From Valencia hispanica (taxonomy: Eukaryota; Chordata; Actinopteri; Cyprinodontiformes; Valenciidae): DNA of 64,000 nt. Both the position numbers and the translations under genes were made by a program. Below the pieces are notes generated by a model. The model had not been told where the DNA came from. It saw nothing but the letters and a program-made list of their open reading frames with translations, and made no database searches. This document shows positions 21,741 to 33,129 of the stretch, in pieces; the stretch's first letter is position 1, and each line of letters starts with the position of its first letter. The stretch spans positions 16,356,903 to 16,420,902 of the forward strand of contig OY747702.1 of NCBI GenBank assembly GCA_963556495.2. The letters are read 5' to 3'.

Positions 21741-23090
21741 CACTTCAAGCTGTGATCAGTCAGATGTATCTTTGGAATCGGCTGGTTCTCTGCTTTCATT
21801 TGAGGGGCTGCTTGTGAATTTAGGACAAAGGATTGCTGCGGTAGAGCCAGAAATGTGGCGGCTTGGTTGACAAAACTATGATGTTACGAGTTTGTTCGCA
21901 AATATTTATTTACGTGGCATCTGAGTTGTGTTTGTGGTTGGTAAAAATAGTTTAGATAGCCTTGTAGCGCGTGGTCTTCTGTTTAATTTGATGTGCATTA
22001 TGACTATGTTTTCTGTAAGGTTGTGTTGTCTCAAGCCTGTTTTTAAAAAAGTAATTCCCTAGGTCCCTTGGGGGACCCTCGGGTTTGACAGGCTAACTTA
22101 CAGCACAACCATACAACAGAATAGCTAAAAACCGAGGTTGTGCTACTCTGCTCTAATGATGTGTGGATCAATACTGAAACATTGATAATTCTTTTACCAG
22201 CTTCTTATGTTTTTGAATCAAGTCTCAAGTTAGAATATTGATATTTTATTTATTTATCTATCAAATGTCTATACTTTTCTGCAGCACCCCAAATCCGTGT
22301 GCACAGTTTAATAAACCGAGGATTCTTACACCTGAAAATAAGAGGTGGACTTTTTTTTCCCCCACAGAAAAATATACAAATCTGTGGGTCTGAGAGGGCG
22401 GACAAGGTGCTGATGCTGCCACAGGGAAAAAATATTCTCACCTGCTATGACTGGATAAGTCCAGTCAATTCAATTTGATCTTAATACAGAAAAGAAACTA
22501 ATCAGTACAAGAGAGTCATTAGAGCAGGACAATCTCTTAAACATAAAAAAATGTTTAACAATGAGTCCGTTTAAGGTGCAATAGACTAGCAGATGGAGAC
22601 ACGGACCATGGAATACATGAAAGGTGACCTAGAGTCGAAATCTATTACACAAATCAATAATCGAAAATAACCCACAAACGGCAAATAATAAACTATCTCC
22701 TCGGATTGCTGACACATTAGTAACTTTAAAAGTAAACTAACACCGAACCATGACTCTGTATCTGTAAAGGGGTGACGATTCCAACACTATTAATTCAATC
22801 TGCCTCATTGTAATGCTTAAGTCAGCGCTCAGACAAAAACAAAACATTTAAGGGCTTTATTTAAAGTGTAACCGAACCCCCTGAAAAATCATAACCCCGC
22901 CTCCAGAAAACATTTGAAAAATCCTACAAAGTGGGCGGTGCCAGGAAGAACGGAGGGGTATGGCCAAGTCTGGGGGAAAAGCAGAGGGGGGAACGTGGGA
23001 GTGTTCCGGAGGACAATGACAGCTCGCTTAATGTGACACTGAAACATGGACACCGTTCAACCCTAAGGGGGCAGCACTAAGACGTTTTTA
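21741..23090. other. Unassigned sequence inside the nest
   Basis: Mixed-composition sequence between the hAT insertion and the GCGTTT block. Short open frames here (for example 22250-22441, minus) show no family features. Possibly the interior of the AACCCA-ended element. Confidence 0.3.
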
Positions 23091-23159
23091 GACCAAAAAG
23101 TGTAGAATTAAACAAGTTTAAACCAAAATGTAAAAAAATCACCAGAAACTGAAAGATTG

Positions 23160-23400
23160 CATTGGTAAAGCATAAAGCGGCGTTTGGGGACCACAAAAAA
23201 CGTCGTATTTTACGGCGTTTACCGAAGCATTATAAAACGCCGTTTATTACGGCGTTTTGACGATAAAGCGGCGCTTTGTCTGGAAAAACAGCGTTTTCTA
23301 CGCCGTTTCATTGCAAACGCGCCAATAGAGTGGCGATTTTTTGACCCCAATGGCTTGCCATACAAACGCCGTTTTTGACCCCAATGGCTTGCCATAGGGT
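23160..23400. repeat. GCGTTT / AAACGC palindromic repeat block
   Basis: About ten occurrences of CGGCGTTT or its complement in alternating orientation, for example AAAACGCCG at 23235-23243 and TTACGGCGTTTT at 23248-23259. It also contains a direct repeat: TTTTTGACCCCAATGGCTTG followed by CCATA at about 23337-23362 and again at about 23372-23396. Not recognised as a named element; no coding meaning. Confidence 0.6.
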
Positions 23401-23640
23401 ACAACCGGGTTCCAAAAAGACTGCCTACAGTCACACCCATATATGTCTATGGTCACACCAGCCATTTCGATAACGCGCCACTCTGCCGCAACGTCTAAAG
23501 ACCCCATCTGCATGACAATGACCGGATTCGCACTGAAACCTATTCGCGCCCTCGACCCACCCGTGCTGTCCCGGGTAGGACGACTCCAGGACAGAACAGC
23601 AGTCGTGTAAGTCTTAGTAGGGAGAAAAACTATATTCTAT

Positions 23641-26600
23641 TTAAATTCTATTTATTAATGTACTATTTTTCAATTCAATTATTAATTTACAAACATCTAA
23701 TCCTCCAATTAATAGATTCCTTAAATTCAACTTTTCATTATCTTTCATCTTTAGCTTCCTTGATAATATTTTCCTATTCTTTATATATTTTTCACATTTA
23801 TATACTACATGCTCTACCGTTTCTTTATCCTTTCCACAATCACACATTCCTGTATTATGTTTTCCTATCATAAAGAGTGTACTGTTTAAACCCGTATCCC
23901 CCATTCTCATTCTTGAAATTATTACTTGATTCCTATTACACATTTGAATATTTTCCATTTTACCTACCTTTTCCTTAATATTATATAAATGTCTTCCTTT
24001 TTTCTCTCTTATCCAATTCCATTGCCATTCTTCCATAATCTTCTTAATATTTTCTTTTATTTCTGCCATGATATTTCCATCATAGTATTCATTTTAGTAG
24101 CTTGTTTTGCATAAAAATCCGCTATTTCATTACCCTCTATCCCTCTATGAGCTGGAACCCACATAAACCTAACTTCTGAATTAACATTTTTTAACCTAAA
24201 CAAACATTCATATATTTCATATAAAACATCCATTCTTTTATCCGCTGACATTGTATTAATTGATTCTAAGGCTGACATTGAATCTGAACAAATAATACAT
24301 TTCCTAATTCTGTTTTGCTCTATCCACTGTAAACTAAAAGAAATAGCTAACATCTCCACTGTATAGATTGACAGACTAATAGGTGTTCTACTTTTTTTTA
24401 TATATACCTAAATTTGGAATCCAAAAAGAGAATCCTGTTGTATCTTTATTTAACTCTTTTGACCCATCTGTATATACTGTACTGAATGTTCTATGTTTCA
24501 TTTAATCTTTTTTCCACTATATAATCCCAATTTCCTTTACCTTTTCTTTTAATGACTTCATTCTGAATGTAAAAATCTACATTTACTTTTGGAAATAGCC
24601 AAACAGGTTTAACTGAATATAAGAATTTATTAATCATTTCTTTATTATTCAATTTTAATTCCTCCGCTAATTTCCATGATTTCCATATCGTACTCTCATA
24701 TTTCCTATTACCATAATTCCATCCTATTATCATCTCTTCTTTGATCATATGTTCATCTCCTTTACTTCCCTGAACACTAGCCCAATAATTAAGTTTCAAT
24801 AATTTAAATCTTAGATTTATAGGCATCTCTCCCATTTCAACTTGTAATGAAACTATTGGAGTAGTTTTCATTGCTCCACAGCATAATCTTAAAGCCTGAT
24901 TTTGTATTATTTCTATCTTTTTTAATAGTGTTTTACTCGCTGAACTATATACTATGCTACCATAATCAATAATCGATCTAATCACTTTTTTACCTTTTTT
25001 CTTCTATTTTATTTATATTTTCCTTCCAGATTAATTTTTCATCAAATATGAATCCCAAATATTTAAAACTATGTACTTGCTCTAGTATATTTCCATACAA
25101 TTTAAGTTCAATTTTGATATCCCTTTTCTTTGTAAAAACCATACTCTTAGATTTATCAACTGAAAATTTAAATCCCCAGTTAAACGACCAATTTTCTACT
25201 TTTATTATTGCTTCTTGTATTTTCTTCTGTACATATTTAATATTTCTTCCCCTTTTCCATATAATACCATCATCTGCAAATAAAGCTTTACCAATATAAA
25301 TCCTATATCATCAAACACATCATTAATCATAATAGAAAATAACACTGGACTAATTACACTCCCTTGTGGAGTAGGATTATCAACTTTATAACTTTTTGAT
25401 ATTTTATCCCCTACTCTCACTTGAATGAATCTGTTAAACAGAAAATCCTTTATCCATTTAAATGTTTTCCCTACAATTCCTGATCTTTTTAATTTAATCA
25501 TTAATCCCTCCTTCCACACCATATCATATGCTTTCTCTATATCGAAAAAAACTACTATTAGACTCTGTTTATTATTCTGTGCTTTTTTAATTTCACTTTC
25601 TAGACTCACTACTGGATCCATTGTTCCTCTACCTTTTCTGAAGCCATTTTGATACTTGGTTAACATTTTCTTACTTCCTAAATAATAATTTAATCTTTCT
25701 GTAATCAACCTCTCCATTATTTTTCCTATATGCGATGTTAATGCTATTGGTCTATAATTCTCTGGCCTACTTGGATTTTTTCCTGGTTTTAGTATTGGTA
25801 TTATTAACGCCTCTTTCCAATTTTTGGGTAATTTCCCTTTATCCCATACTTTATTGTATAATTCCAATAGTTTATCCTTCATCTTATCCCCTAATTGTTT
25901 AAGCATTTTATAATTAATATTATCTGTTCCTGATGCTGATATTTTACTTCTTCTCATTACCCTTTCTAATTCAAATAATGAAAATGGTGCATCTATTGCT
26001 GTTGATCTTTGTTCTTCCTCCTTCTACAATATTCTTCTTTCTAGTTTCTTCTCTTCTTCTTTGCCTATCTTCTGATAAATTTGTATTACTATTTATCCCC
26101 ACAAATGTTTTTACTAACATTTCTGCTTTATCTTCATTTTTAATAGCAATTTTTTCTCCTACATTAATTATTGGATATTTATACTCTTTATAGACTCCTT
26201 TTATCTTTCTTATCATTCCCCATATTTCACTTATTAATGTTGTTCTTCCTATTTTATCACAGAATTTCCTCAAGTTTTCTCTTTTTGCTCCTTTAATTGC
26301 TCTTCTTGCTTCTGCTTGTAACCTTTTATATTTTATTAGATTCTCAAAAATATGTGTCCTTTTTAATATCTTCATACTTTTATTTCTCTCCTTAATTACT
26401 TTTTCACATTTTTCTTTTTCATGGTTCCTTTACTCTTAGGTATAGTAACTTCTGCTGCTTCAGTTATTATTATCCTAAATGTTTTTTCCACTATGTCTAC
26501 ATCTTCATTCATATTTATCCTCCCATATTCTTTTTCACATATTTCTCTAAATTTAATCCAATTAGCTATTTTTAATATCCATCTCCCTTCTCTTTTTCCA

Positions 26601-27265
26601 ACCGTTCTTCTTTATCCCCATAAATTTTTGTAAAAATTATATAATGATCACTCCCTAAATTTCTTTCTTTAACATCCCAATTACATTTCCCTGCTAAATC
26701 GTTTGATACTAATGTTAAGTCTATTGCAGAACTTTTACCTGTGTTTATATTTAATCTTGTTCCTCTCCCATCATTTAAACATACTAAATTCTTATCATCC
26801 ATTAATTCTTCAATTACTTCCCCATTTTTATCTTCCTTATTTCCTCCCCATAATTTACTATGCGAGTTAAAGTCTCCACATATTATTAACTTTTTATACT
26901 TATCCTTAATAATTAGTTTAGGTTTATTAATATCTAATACTTTGCATGGATTATAATAATTTACTATATATATTTTTTCATTATTAATATACATTTTTAT
27001 TCCAATATATTCTTCTTTTCCTATTTTAATTATTCTATAATTAATTTTATTATTAATAGAAGTTGCACATCCTCCTCCATTTCCTTCTTCTGTATCGTGT
27101 CTAATTATTGTATATGGAAATAATTTAAATTCGAATTTTTTAACCATGTTTCCTGAATGCAAATAATATGTGGTTTATCTATTAATTTATCTATATATAT
27201 TTTAAACTCTTGTCCTTTAGCTATCAGGCTCCTTGCGTTCCATTGTAGGATCACTACCATTCATT
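23641..27265 (-). pseudogene. Nimb-type ORF2: endonuclease, reverse transcriptase, RNase H
   Basis: Endonuclease: start near 27263 (MVVILQWNARSL, then HIICIQETW), continuing 27162-26572 with ICGDFNSHSKLWGG and NLGSDHYI. Linker 26375-25971. Reverse transcriptase 25957-25205: ENYRPIALTSHIGKIMERLI, NGFRKGRGTMDPV, FFDIEKAYDMVWKEGL and PQGSVISPVLFSIMIND; the FADDG catalytic box is at about 25273-25287 after a one-base shift. Thumb 24985-24491. RNase H 24359-24057: CSDSMSALESIN and WVPAHRGIEGNEIAD. C-terminal Cys/His region 24069-23641: CDCGKDKETVEHVVYKC. Roughly five frame breaks. Confidence 0.8.
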
Positions 27266-27268
27266 ATC

Positions 27269-28565
27269 CTAATACTTCTTGTTCCTGTTCCTGATTTCCT
27301 CCCATGATAACTCATTAATATCCAGATGATTTATCGCTGCTTTCACTATAATTTGAATTATTTCTGTTTTTGATTTTGATTCCATTGTAGCATTTATCAC
27401 TCCTGCAATGAAGGTCACCAGTTTCTTAACATCTATCCATATTTTTCCTTCTTTCTCCACTCTTTGTGGTTCTTCTTGTGCTCTAGTCACATTTATTTTC
27501 TCTGGCACCTTCCCTACCCTTTTTACTGCTTCAGTATACGATATTTTGTTTTGAACTTTAGTTTGCTGCACCTCCATCTCTCTCCTCATTACTTGACATC
27601 CTGCATATGCTGCACTGTGTTCTCCCCCACAATTACAACATCTCGGTTTCATTTTATTTTTGCATTCCTCATAACTATGCTCTTCTCCACATCTTGGACA
27701 TCTTTTCTTACCTTTGCACACATTTGCTGTATGTCCAAATCTCTGACATTTGTAGCATCTGATTGGTTTTGGTATATACTCTCTTACAGTGTATGACATG
27801 CATCCCAGAAAGACCCTATATGGAAGAATGTTTCCTTGGAACTCAATTAACACTGATTCTTTTTCTTTCTTTTTCCCATCCCTAAATTATGTAAATCTCT
27901 TAGCATTCTTCACTTTTGCCCCTTTTAGATTTGTCTTTATTTCCTCAATAGTTACATCCACAGGAATTCCCCATATTATTCCTTTTGGTCCTTGTCCACC
28001 CATTCCCACTTTGCTCACACTAGTTACTTTATGTTTTCCTACTTCTTTTATCTTGCAAGCTTTTTCCTCTTTGTTCCTCAGTTTTACATATGATTAGCAG
28101 ATTTCCATCCCTTAGGACTTTAGCTAGTTTAATGTCCCCAACTTGATTTTTCAGGATAGAGGTTAGTTTGACTGGACTCACTGTGTTCACTCCATCTCCC
28201 TCATTGAATTTCAGAATAATTTTAAACTCATTTTCTTCTTCATCATTAGAACTTACCTTTACTTCAATCCTTCTCTGTTTCCTTGCTTCTTCTTCATCTG
28301 AATTATTGCCTCTTTTTCCTTTCACTGAATCCTGAACAAAACTCATCTCCATGTTACTATCCTCACTTTCATACTCTTCTATTTCTCCCCATTCCTTCTC
28401 ATTCACCACACAGTCACGCCTACCCGCCCTTGACTTTCCTTTTTTCTTTTTCGGCATTTCATCCAACAGGATTCCTCTTCTTCTTTCCATCAAGATATTT
28501 CCAAGGCTTTTATCATTTCCATTCGTTTTCAACTTGTTTATCCTTGTTGATTGTCTTTTAATCAT
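27269..28565 (-). pseudogene. Nimb-type ORF1 (gag-like, zinc-knuckle protein), one frameshift
   Basis: Starts MIKRQSTRINKLKTNGNDK at 28565 and stays open to 28029; it then continues in another frame (27853 to 27269) with IPKPIRCYKCQRFGHTANVC, a CX2CX4HX4C knuckle, followed by CPRCGEEHSYEEC and CCNCGGEHSAAYAGC, two further Cys/His clusters. It would bind element RNA. The stop TAG at about 27269 lies a few bases from the ORF2 start, as is usual for this group. A frame break between 28029 and 27853 disables it. Confidence 0.8.
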
Positions 28566-29329
28566 ACACTATTTCTTTATACTTTCGCGTCTTTCTCCAC
28601 AGGTCTCTGCTTCCGCCACCCTCCTTCTTCACAACTTTGCTCCTTCCTCCGCCCGAGCAAAGGTCTGACTAGTAGAGGGTGTCAGGGTGAGGCAACTGCA
28701 ACGGTGTTGCATCAGTTTCAGTGTTGTGATGTCACAACACCTAACCCAGCTAATAACTAAGCACCCAACGGAAATAACCCCCCCAATTGGGTTGTCAGAA
28801 TACCTTTTTTTTTTTTTTATAACCCAATTTATAACCCAACAGGCCCAACCCAGCATTTGGGTAAAAAAAATAACCCAGCATTTTTTTGTGTGTACAGTGG
28901 CTTGCAAAAGTATTCGGCCCCCTTGAACTTTTCCACATTTTGTCACATTACAGCCACAAACATGAATCAGTTTTATTGGAATTCCACGTGAAAGACCAAA
29001 ACAAAGTGGTGTACATGTGAGAAGTGGAACGAAAATCATACATGATTCCAAACATTTTTTACAAATAAATAACTGAAAAGTGGGGTGTGCATAATTATTC
29101 AGCCCCCTTTGGTCTGAGTGCAGTCAGTTGCCCATAGACATTGTCTGATGAGTGCTAATGACTAAATAGAGTGCACCTGTGTGTAATCTAATGTCAGTAC
29201 AAATACAGCTGCCCTGTGACGGCCTCAGAGGTTGTCTAAGAGAATGTTGGGAGCAACAACACCATGAAGTCCAAAGAACACACCAGACAGGTCAGGGATA
29301 AAGTTATTGAGAAATTTAAAGCAGGCTTA

Positions 29330-30182
29330 AGCCGCGTTCACACCGGTCAGCGCGTCCAGGCATCAAATCGCTCAAACGGACGAAAGTCGACGCTTTAAAA
29401 TTAAAACCCAGCTGCTTGCACACTTGTGGTCTGCGTCGGCGCGTCGGGGCATCAGCGCGTCACGTCATTACGTCAGCGTGCGGGCGTGAATTTGTCTGTT
29501 GCTAGTTGTTTACAACATGGCGGATCTTGTCGGATCAGCAGCGCGTCTTCAACTACCGGCTCTCCCGGGCCCGGCTGGTGGTGGAAGATGCATTCGGGAT
29601 CTGGTCTGCACAGTGGAGAATGTTTCACCGCAGACTGGAAGTCAACCCCGAAGTTGTGGAGAAGTGTGTGAAGTCTGCGTTAGCTAGCGTAGCGTTAGCT
29701 AACATAACAAGAAAGTTAAAAGAAAAAATATTTTTTTCTATGTTTAACTGCTTACCTGGCACTCCAATATCCTCCGATATCTTCCTCCAAATCAGATCCG
29801 ATCTCTTCCTGTCTTTGTAAAAAGACGAAGACGGGTCATACAGTTCACGGACATTACATACAGCGACGATCAGTTTGTCCTCCATCTTGAATAAAAAATT
29901 TGCCGATTCCCCCATGGAAGGAGTTACTACGTCAGTACAACGAGTCGCTCTGATTGGTTGACGCCGCGCGTCTGCTGCCCGAAAGTTCAATTTTCCCAAC
30001 TTGAGCAGCAGACGCCCCGACGGTCCGGACATCAGTCGCGTGGACGCGCTGATGCCAGCTGCGCCGACGCGCGCGACTTGCTGCTTGGCAGTTTGACGCC
30101 CACTAGATGCGTAGATCCCATAGACTTGCATGTAATCTAGCTGCCCTGCTGCCTGGACGCGCTGACCGGTGTGAATGCGGCT
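29330..30182. mobile_element. PIF/Harbinger non-autonomous element, TTA duplication
   Basis: 853 bp. Inverted ends AGCCGCGTTCACACCGGTCA... and ...TGACCGGTGTGAATGCGGCT continue for more than 30 bp. Flanking TTA at 29327-29329 and 30183-30185. The plus strand at about 29540-29690 keeps a Harbinger transposase C-terminal piece (FNYRLSRARLVVEDAFGIW, then NPEVVEKCVKSAL). The minus strand at about 29885 down to 29760 keeps the start of the accessory MADF-type protein (MEDKLIVAVCNVRELYDP, then RSDLIWRKISEDI). An internal deletion has removed the rest of both genes. Confidence 0.9.
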
Positions 30183-31139
30183 TTAGGCTACAAAAAGATT
30201 TCCCAAGCCTTGAACATCCCACGGAACGCTGTTCAAGCGATCATTCAGAAATGGAAGGAGTATAGCACAACTGTAAACCTACCAAGACAAGGCCGTCCAC
30301 CTAAACTCACAGGCCGGACAAGGAGAGCGCTGATCAGAAATGCAGCCAAGAGGCCCATGGTGACTCTGGACGAGCTGCAGAGATCTACAGCTCAGGTGGG
30401 GGAATCTGTCCATAGGACAACTATTAGTGGTGCACTGCACAAAGTTGGCCTTTATGGAAGAGTGGCAAGAAGAAAGCCATTGTTAAAAGAAAACCATAAG
30501 AAGTCCCGTTTGCAGTTTGCCACAAGCCATGTGGGGGACACAGCAAACATGTGGAAGAAGGTGCTCTGGTCAGATGAGACCAAAATGGAACTTTTTGGCC
30601 AAAATGCAAAACGCTATGTGTGGCGGAAAACTAACACTGCACATCACTCTGAACACACCATCCCCACTGTCAAATATGGTGGTGGCAGCATCATGCTCTG
30701 GGGGTGCTTCTCTTCAGCAGGGACAGGGAAGCTGGTCAGAGTTGATGGGAAGATGGATGGAGCCAAATACAGGACAGTCTTGGAAGAAAACCTCTTGGAG
30801 TCTGCAAAAGACTTGAGACTGGGGCGGAGGTTCACCTTCCAGCAGGACAACGACCCTAAACATAAAGCCAGGGCAACAATGGAATGGTTTAAAACAAAAC
30901 ATATCCATGTGTTAGAATGGCCCAGTCAAAGTCCAGATCTTAATCCAATCGAGAATCTGTGGCAAGATCTGAAAGCTGCTGTTCACAAACGCTGTCCATC
31001 TAATCTGACTGAGCTGGAGCTGTTTTGCAAAGAAGAATGGGCAAGAATTTCAGTCTGTAGATGTGCAAAGCTGGTAGAGACATACCCTAAAAGACTGGCA
31101 GCTGGAATTGCAGCAGAAGGTGGTTCTACAAAGTATTGA
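30171..31139 (+). pseudogene. Tc1 transposase copy 1, 3' part (N-terminus cut off)
   Basis: About 318 codons open from the Harbinger junction to the stop: GYKKISQALNIPRNAVQ (paired-like helix-turn-helix), GRPPKLTGRTRR (nuclear localisation/AT-hook-like), LWSDETKMELFG, FQQDNDPKHKA and NPIENLW (DD34E residues all present). The first 22 residues lie at 29264-29329, on the other side of the Harbinger element, so the gene is broken although the rest is intact. Differs from the copy at 49625-50644 at about 5% of residues. Confidence 0.9.
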
Positions 31140-31358
31140 CTCAGGGGGCTGAATAATTACGCACACCCCACTTTTCATTTATTTATTTGTAAAAAATGTT
31201 TGGAATCATGTATGATTTTCGTTCCACTTCTCACGTGTACACCACTTTGTTTTGGTCTTTCACCTGGAATTCCAATAAAATTGATTCATGTTTGTGGCTG
31301 TAATGTGACAAAATGTGGAAAAGTTCAAGGGGACGGAATACTTTTGCAAGCCACTGTA

Positions 31359-31694
31359 ATTCCATTTAAAAGACTGTGCTTCTACCACAGTCTGTATTTA
31401 TGCGGATGTCATTGAATACTTTGACGAGGGCAGTCTCGGTGCACGGAAACCAGACTGAAAAACATCAAAGCGGTTGGTCATTGCTATGAAGCTATTTAAC
31501 TGCAGGAATCATGGGCGACACCCTGGACAGGTCGCCAGTCCATCGCAGATAAATAAACTTTTCCATGATATTCAAATTTTTTGGAAAGGGTTTGTATACT
31601 CAGAACTGGGTACTCAGTACTTCCATTGACTTATAGGTTTTTACCGTATATTCACTATTTCCAAATGGCACAACAGGCTCAGCAGATAGAAAAT
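31359..31694. other. Tail of the outer Tc1-type element, SINE scrap
   Basis: Contains a 35-bp scrap GACAGGTCGCCAGTCCATCG (about 31520-31545) like the middle of the SINE at 45186-45515, then the right outer terminus ending at about 31597. No gene. Confidence 0.35.
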
Positions 31695-32859
31695 TACCGT
31701 ATTGACCCGAATATAGAACGACCCTGATTATAAGACGACCCCCCTAAGACTAATCTTCAGAAAATGACATAATGTACCTTTTAGAAGGAACTACAGTTCA
31801 TTGAATTTTTTAGGTCAATATAGTATCAAATGCATATTTATTTAATCATATATTAAATGATATTCCTTACTACATTGATTATGACATAATTACTTTAACA
31901 TGTCAGCCCCTCTTTGACAAAAGATGTAGACATTTTAATGTTGACACGGTTTTATTCTTCCAACAGGGAGAAAGTAAAGGGATCACATATACACTTAACT
32001 CATGGTGCAAAACAACATATAGCAAAGTCCCTAAATCCAAATGAAAAAATATACTTCCTAATCGAAAAAACGCCAAAAACAAAAACAAACGAACTACTTT
32101 GATTTTAGATCTTATTTCACCGACCAAAAAGAGAAGAAATGACGAGCTATGCGAAGAAAGCACTCGACGTGCACGATTATGCTAGCTCAAGTATGGAGAC
32201 GAGCACTAGCATGGTGAACAACAAAAGAGACCACGGCGAAACCCCAACGAAAATCCCGGGGCCGAACAGAAAGAAAAACACAGATGATGTCGGCTCACCC
32301 TCCTTTGACTGCGACGGGTAAGAAGAGGTATCAAACACTGAAATCTTCAGGGCTGTTAAAAGTCTAACATCCATGGTAGAAAGTTTTAACTCCAGGCTGA
32401 AAGAAAACACACTTACAATTGCCAACCTGGCCAAAAGTCTGGATTTTAACTTCAAAGAAATCAAAGACTGCAAGGAAAAAGTGTCAGTCCTAGAAAAACT
32501 AATTTCTACAGTCACAACTGAAAATAAAGACCTCAAGATGAGACTACTGGAATGCGAAAGGTAGAAGTATGGGGTCAGATCAGTCTCATTAAGAATAAAC
32601 TCATGCAGGGTTTTTCACAAATGCACACGCTCTGGTTCACAAATATAATTTTGAAGAAACACTTGTAATATAACTTCACAAATGCACCCGATCTGTTTCA
32701 CAAATATAATTTTGAAGAAACACTTGTAATATAACTTCACAAATGCACACGATCCATTTCACAAATGCATACAATCTGTTTCACAAATGCACACGATCCG
32801 TTTCACAAATGTGAAAGTTCACATTTGAAATAGGATAGTTCACCGTGAAGTTCAACCTC

Positions 32860-32980
32860 GACACATGGCGAAATGTGGTTCTTACCGCTTGAGACTGATG
32901 CATGTCGCTACCATAGACTGTATATAAACGGTCGCTACTTATCGCCATGTGTCGCGGTTAAACTTCACTGCGCATGCGCA
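32860..32980. repeat. Inverted repeat with CGACACATGGCG arms
   Basis: AACCTCGACACATGGCGAAA at about 32858 pairs with TTATCGCCATGTGTCGCGGT at about 32938. CCATAGACTGTATATAAACG lies between them, a phrase common in fish DNA repeats. Probably a small MITE inside the foldback-like element. Confidence 0.45.
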
Positions 32981-33129
32981 CATAACAGCTCTGCCAGTGC
33001 AGCGTCATAGAGATAGAGTTACGACAGACTTTGAACTAGCCGACACGGGGTCACGTGGTTCATGGAGTCCTCAATAGTTCCAAACATCCCAGCGCTGTCA
33101 GTCAGTCTGAGCAGCTTCTGGCGGGACAG

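Larger units (their letters stand above)
23630..28660 (-). mobile_element. I/Nimb-type non-LTR retrotransposon, nearly complete
   Basis: Minus-strand element of about 5 kb with two ORFs: ORF1 (28565 to 27269, gag-like with zinc knuckles) and ORF2 (about 27263 to 23641: endonuclease, reverse transcriptase, RNase H, C-terminal Cys/His region). An RNase H domain downstream of the reverse transcriptase is typical of the I superfamily (I, Nimb and relatives). Only about half a dozen frameshifts or stops, so fairly young. The 3' end lies near 23630; a 5' leader of about 95 bp precedes ORF1. Target duplication not resolved. Confidence 0.85.
19312..28890. mobile_element. Element with AACCCA/TGGGTT inverted ends
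   Basis: The left end AAAAATGTTGGGTTAAAAAC with repeated TTGGGTTG words (19313-19490) mirrors the right end at 28740-28888 (AATTGGGTTG, TTATAACCCAACAGG, AACCCAGCATTTTTTTG). The interior includes an unassigned ORF (19709-20170), a hAT insertion (20455-21732), a GCGTTT-rich block and the Nimb-type LINE. The end sequence is a common fish repeat; I cannot assign its superfamily and saw no certain target duplication. Confidence 0.5.
28895..31356 (+). mobile_element. Tc1-like transposon copy 1, split by a Harbinger element
   Basis: Ends CAGTGGCTTGCAAAAGTATT and its complement, with TA at 28893-28894 and 31357-31358. Terminal inverted repeats about 215 bp (28895-29110 and 31142-31356), ending inside with GTGGGGTGTGCATAATTATT. 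Transposase starts at 29264 (MKSKEHTRQVRDKVIEKFKA), is interrupted after the codons for GL by 29330-30182 and resumes at 30186. Nearly identical to the uninterrupted copy at 49408-51013. Confidence 0.95.
19251..31597. mobile_element. Outer Tc1-type termini enclosing a 12-kb TE nest
   Basis: Left: GACCCTTTCCAAAAGATTTG followed by AATATCATGGAAAGGTTTAT (19257-19297). Right: AAACTTTTCCATGATATTCA followed by AATTTTTTGGAAAGGGTTTG (31555-31594). These are inverted copies of an end I associate with a fish Tc1-type element, next to TA on both sides. Everything between is other elements, so I infer one ancestral insertion later filled by others. Independent copies lying by chance in opposite orientation are the alternative. 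Confidence 0.45.

Noticed and set aside
22250..22441. 63-codon minus-strand frame
   Set aside because: No recognisable motif, no splice context, composition compatible with chance.
28629..29051. Open frames over Tc1 inverted repeats (also 31200-31415 and 50857-51039)
   Set aside because: The same peptide recurs at each Tc1 end because the sequence is a terminal inverted repeat; not coding.
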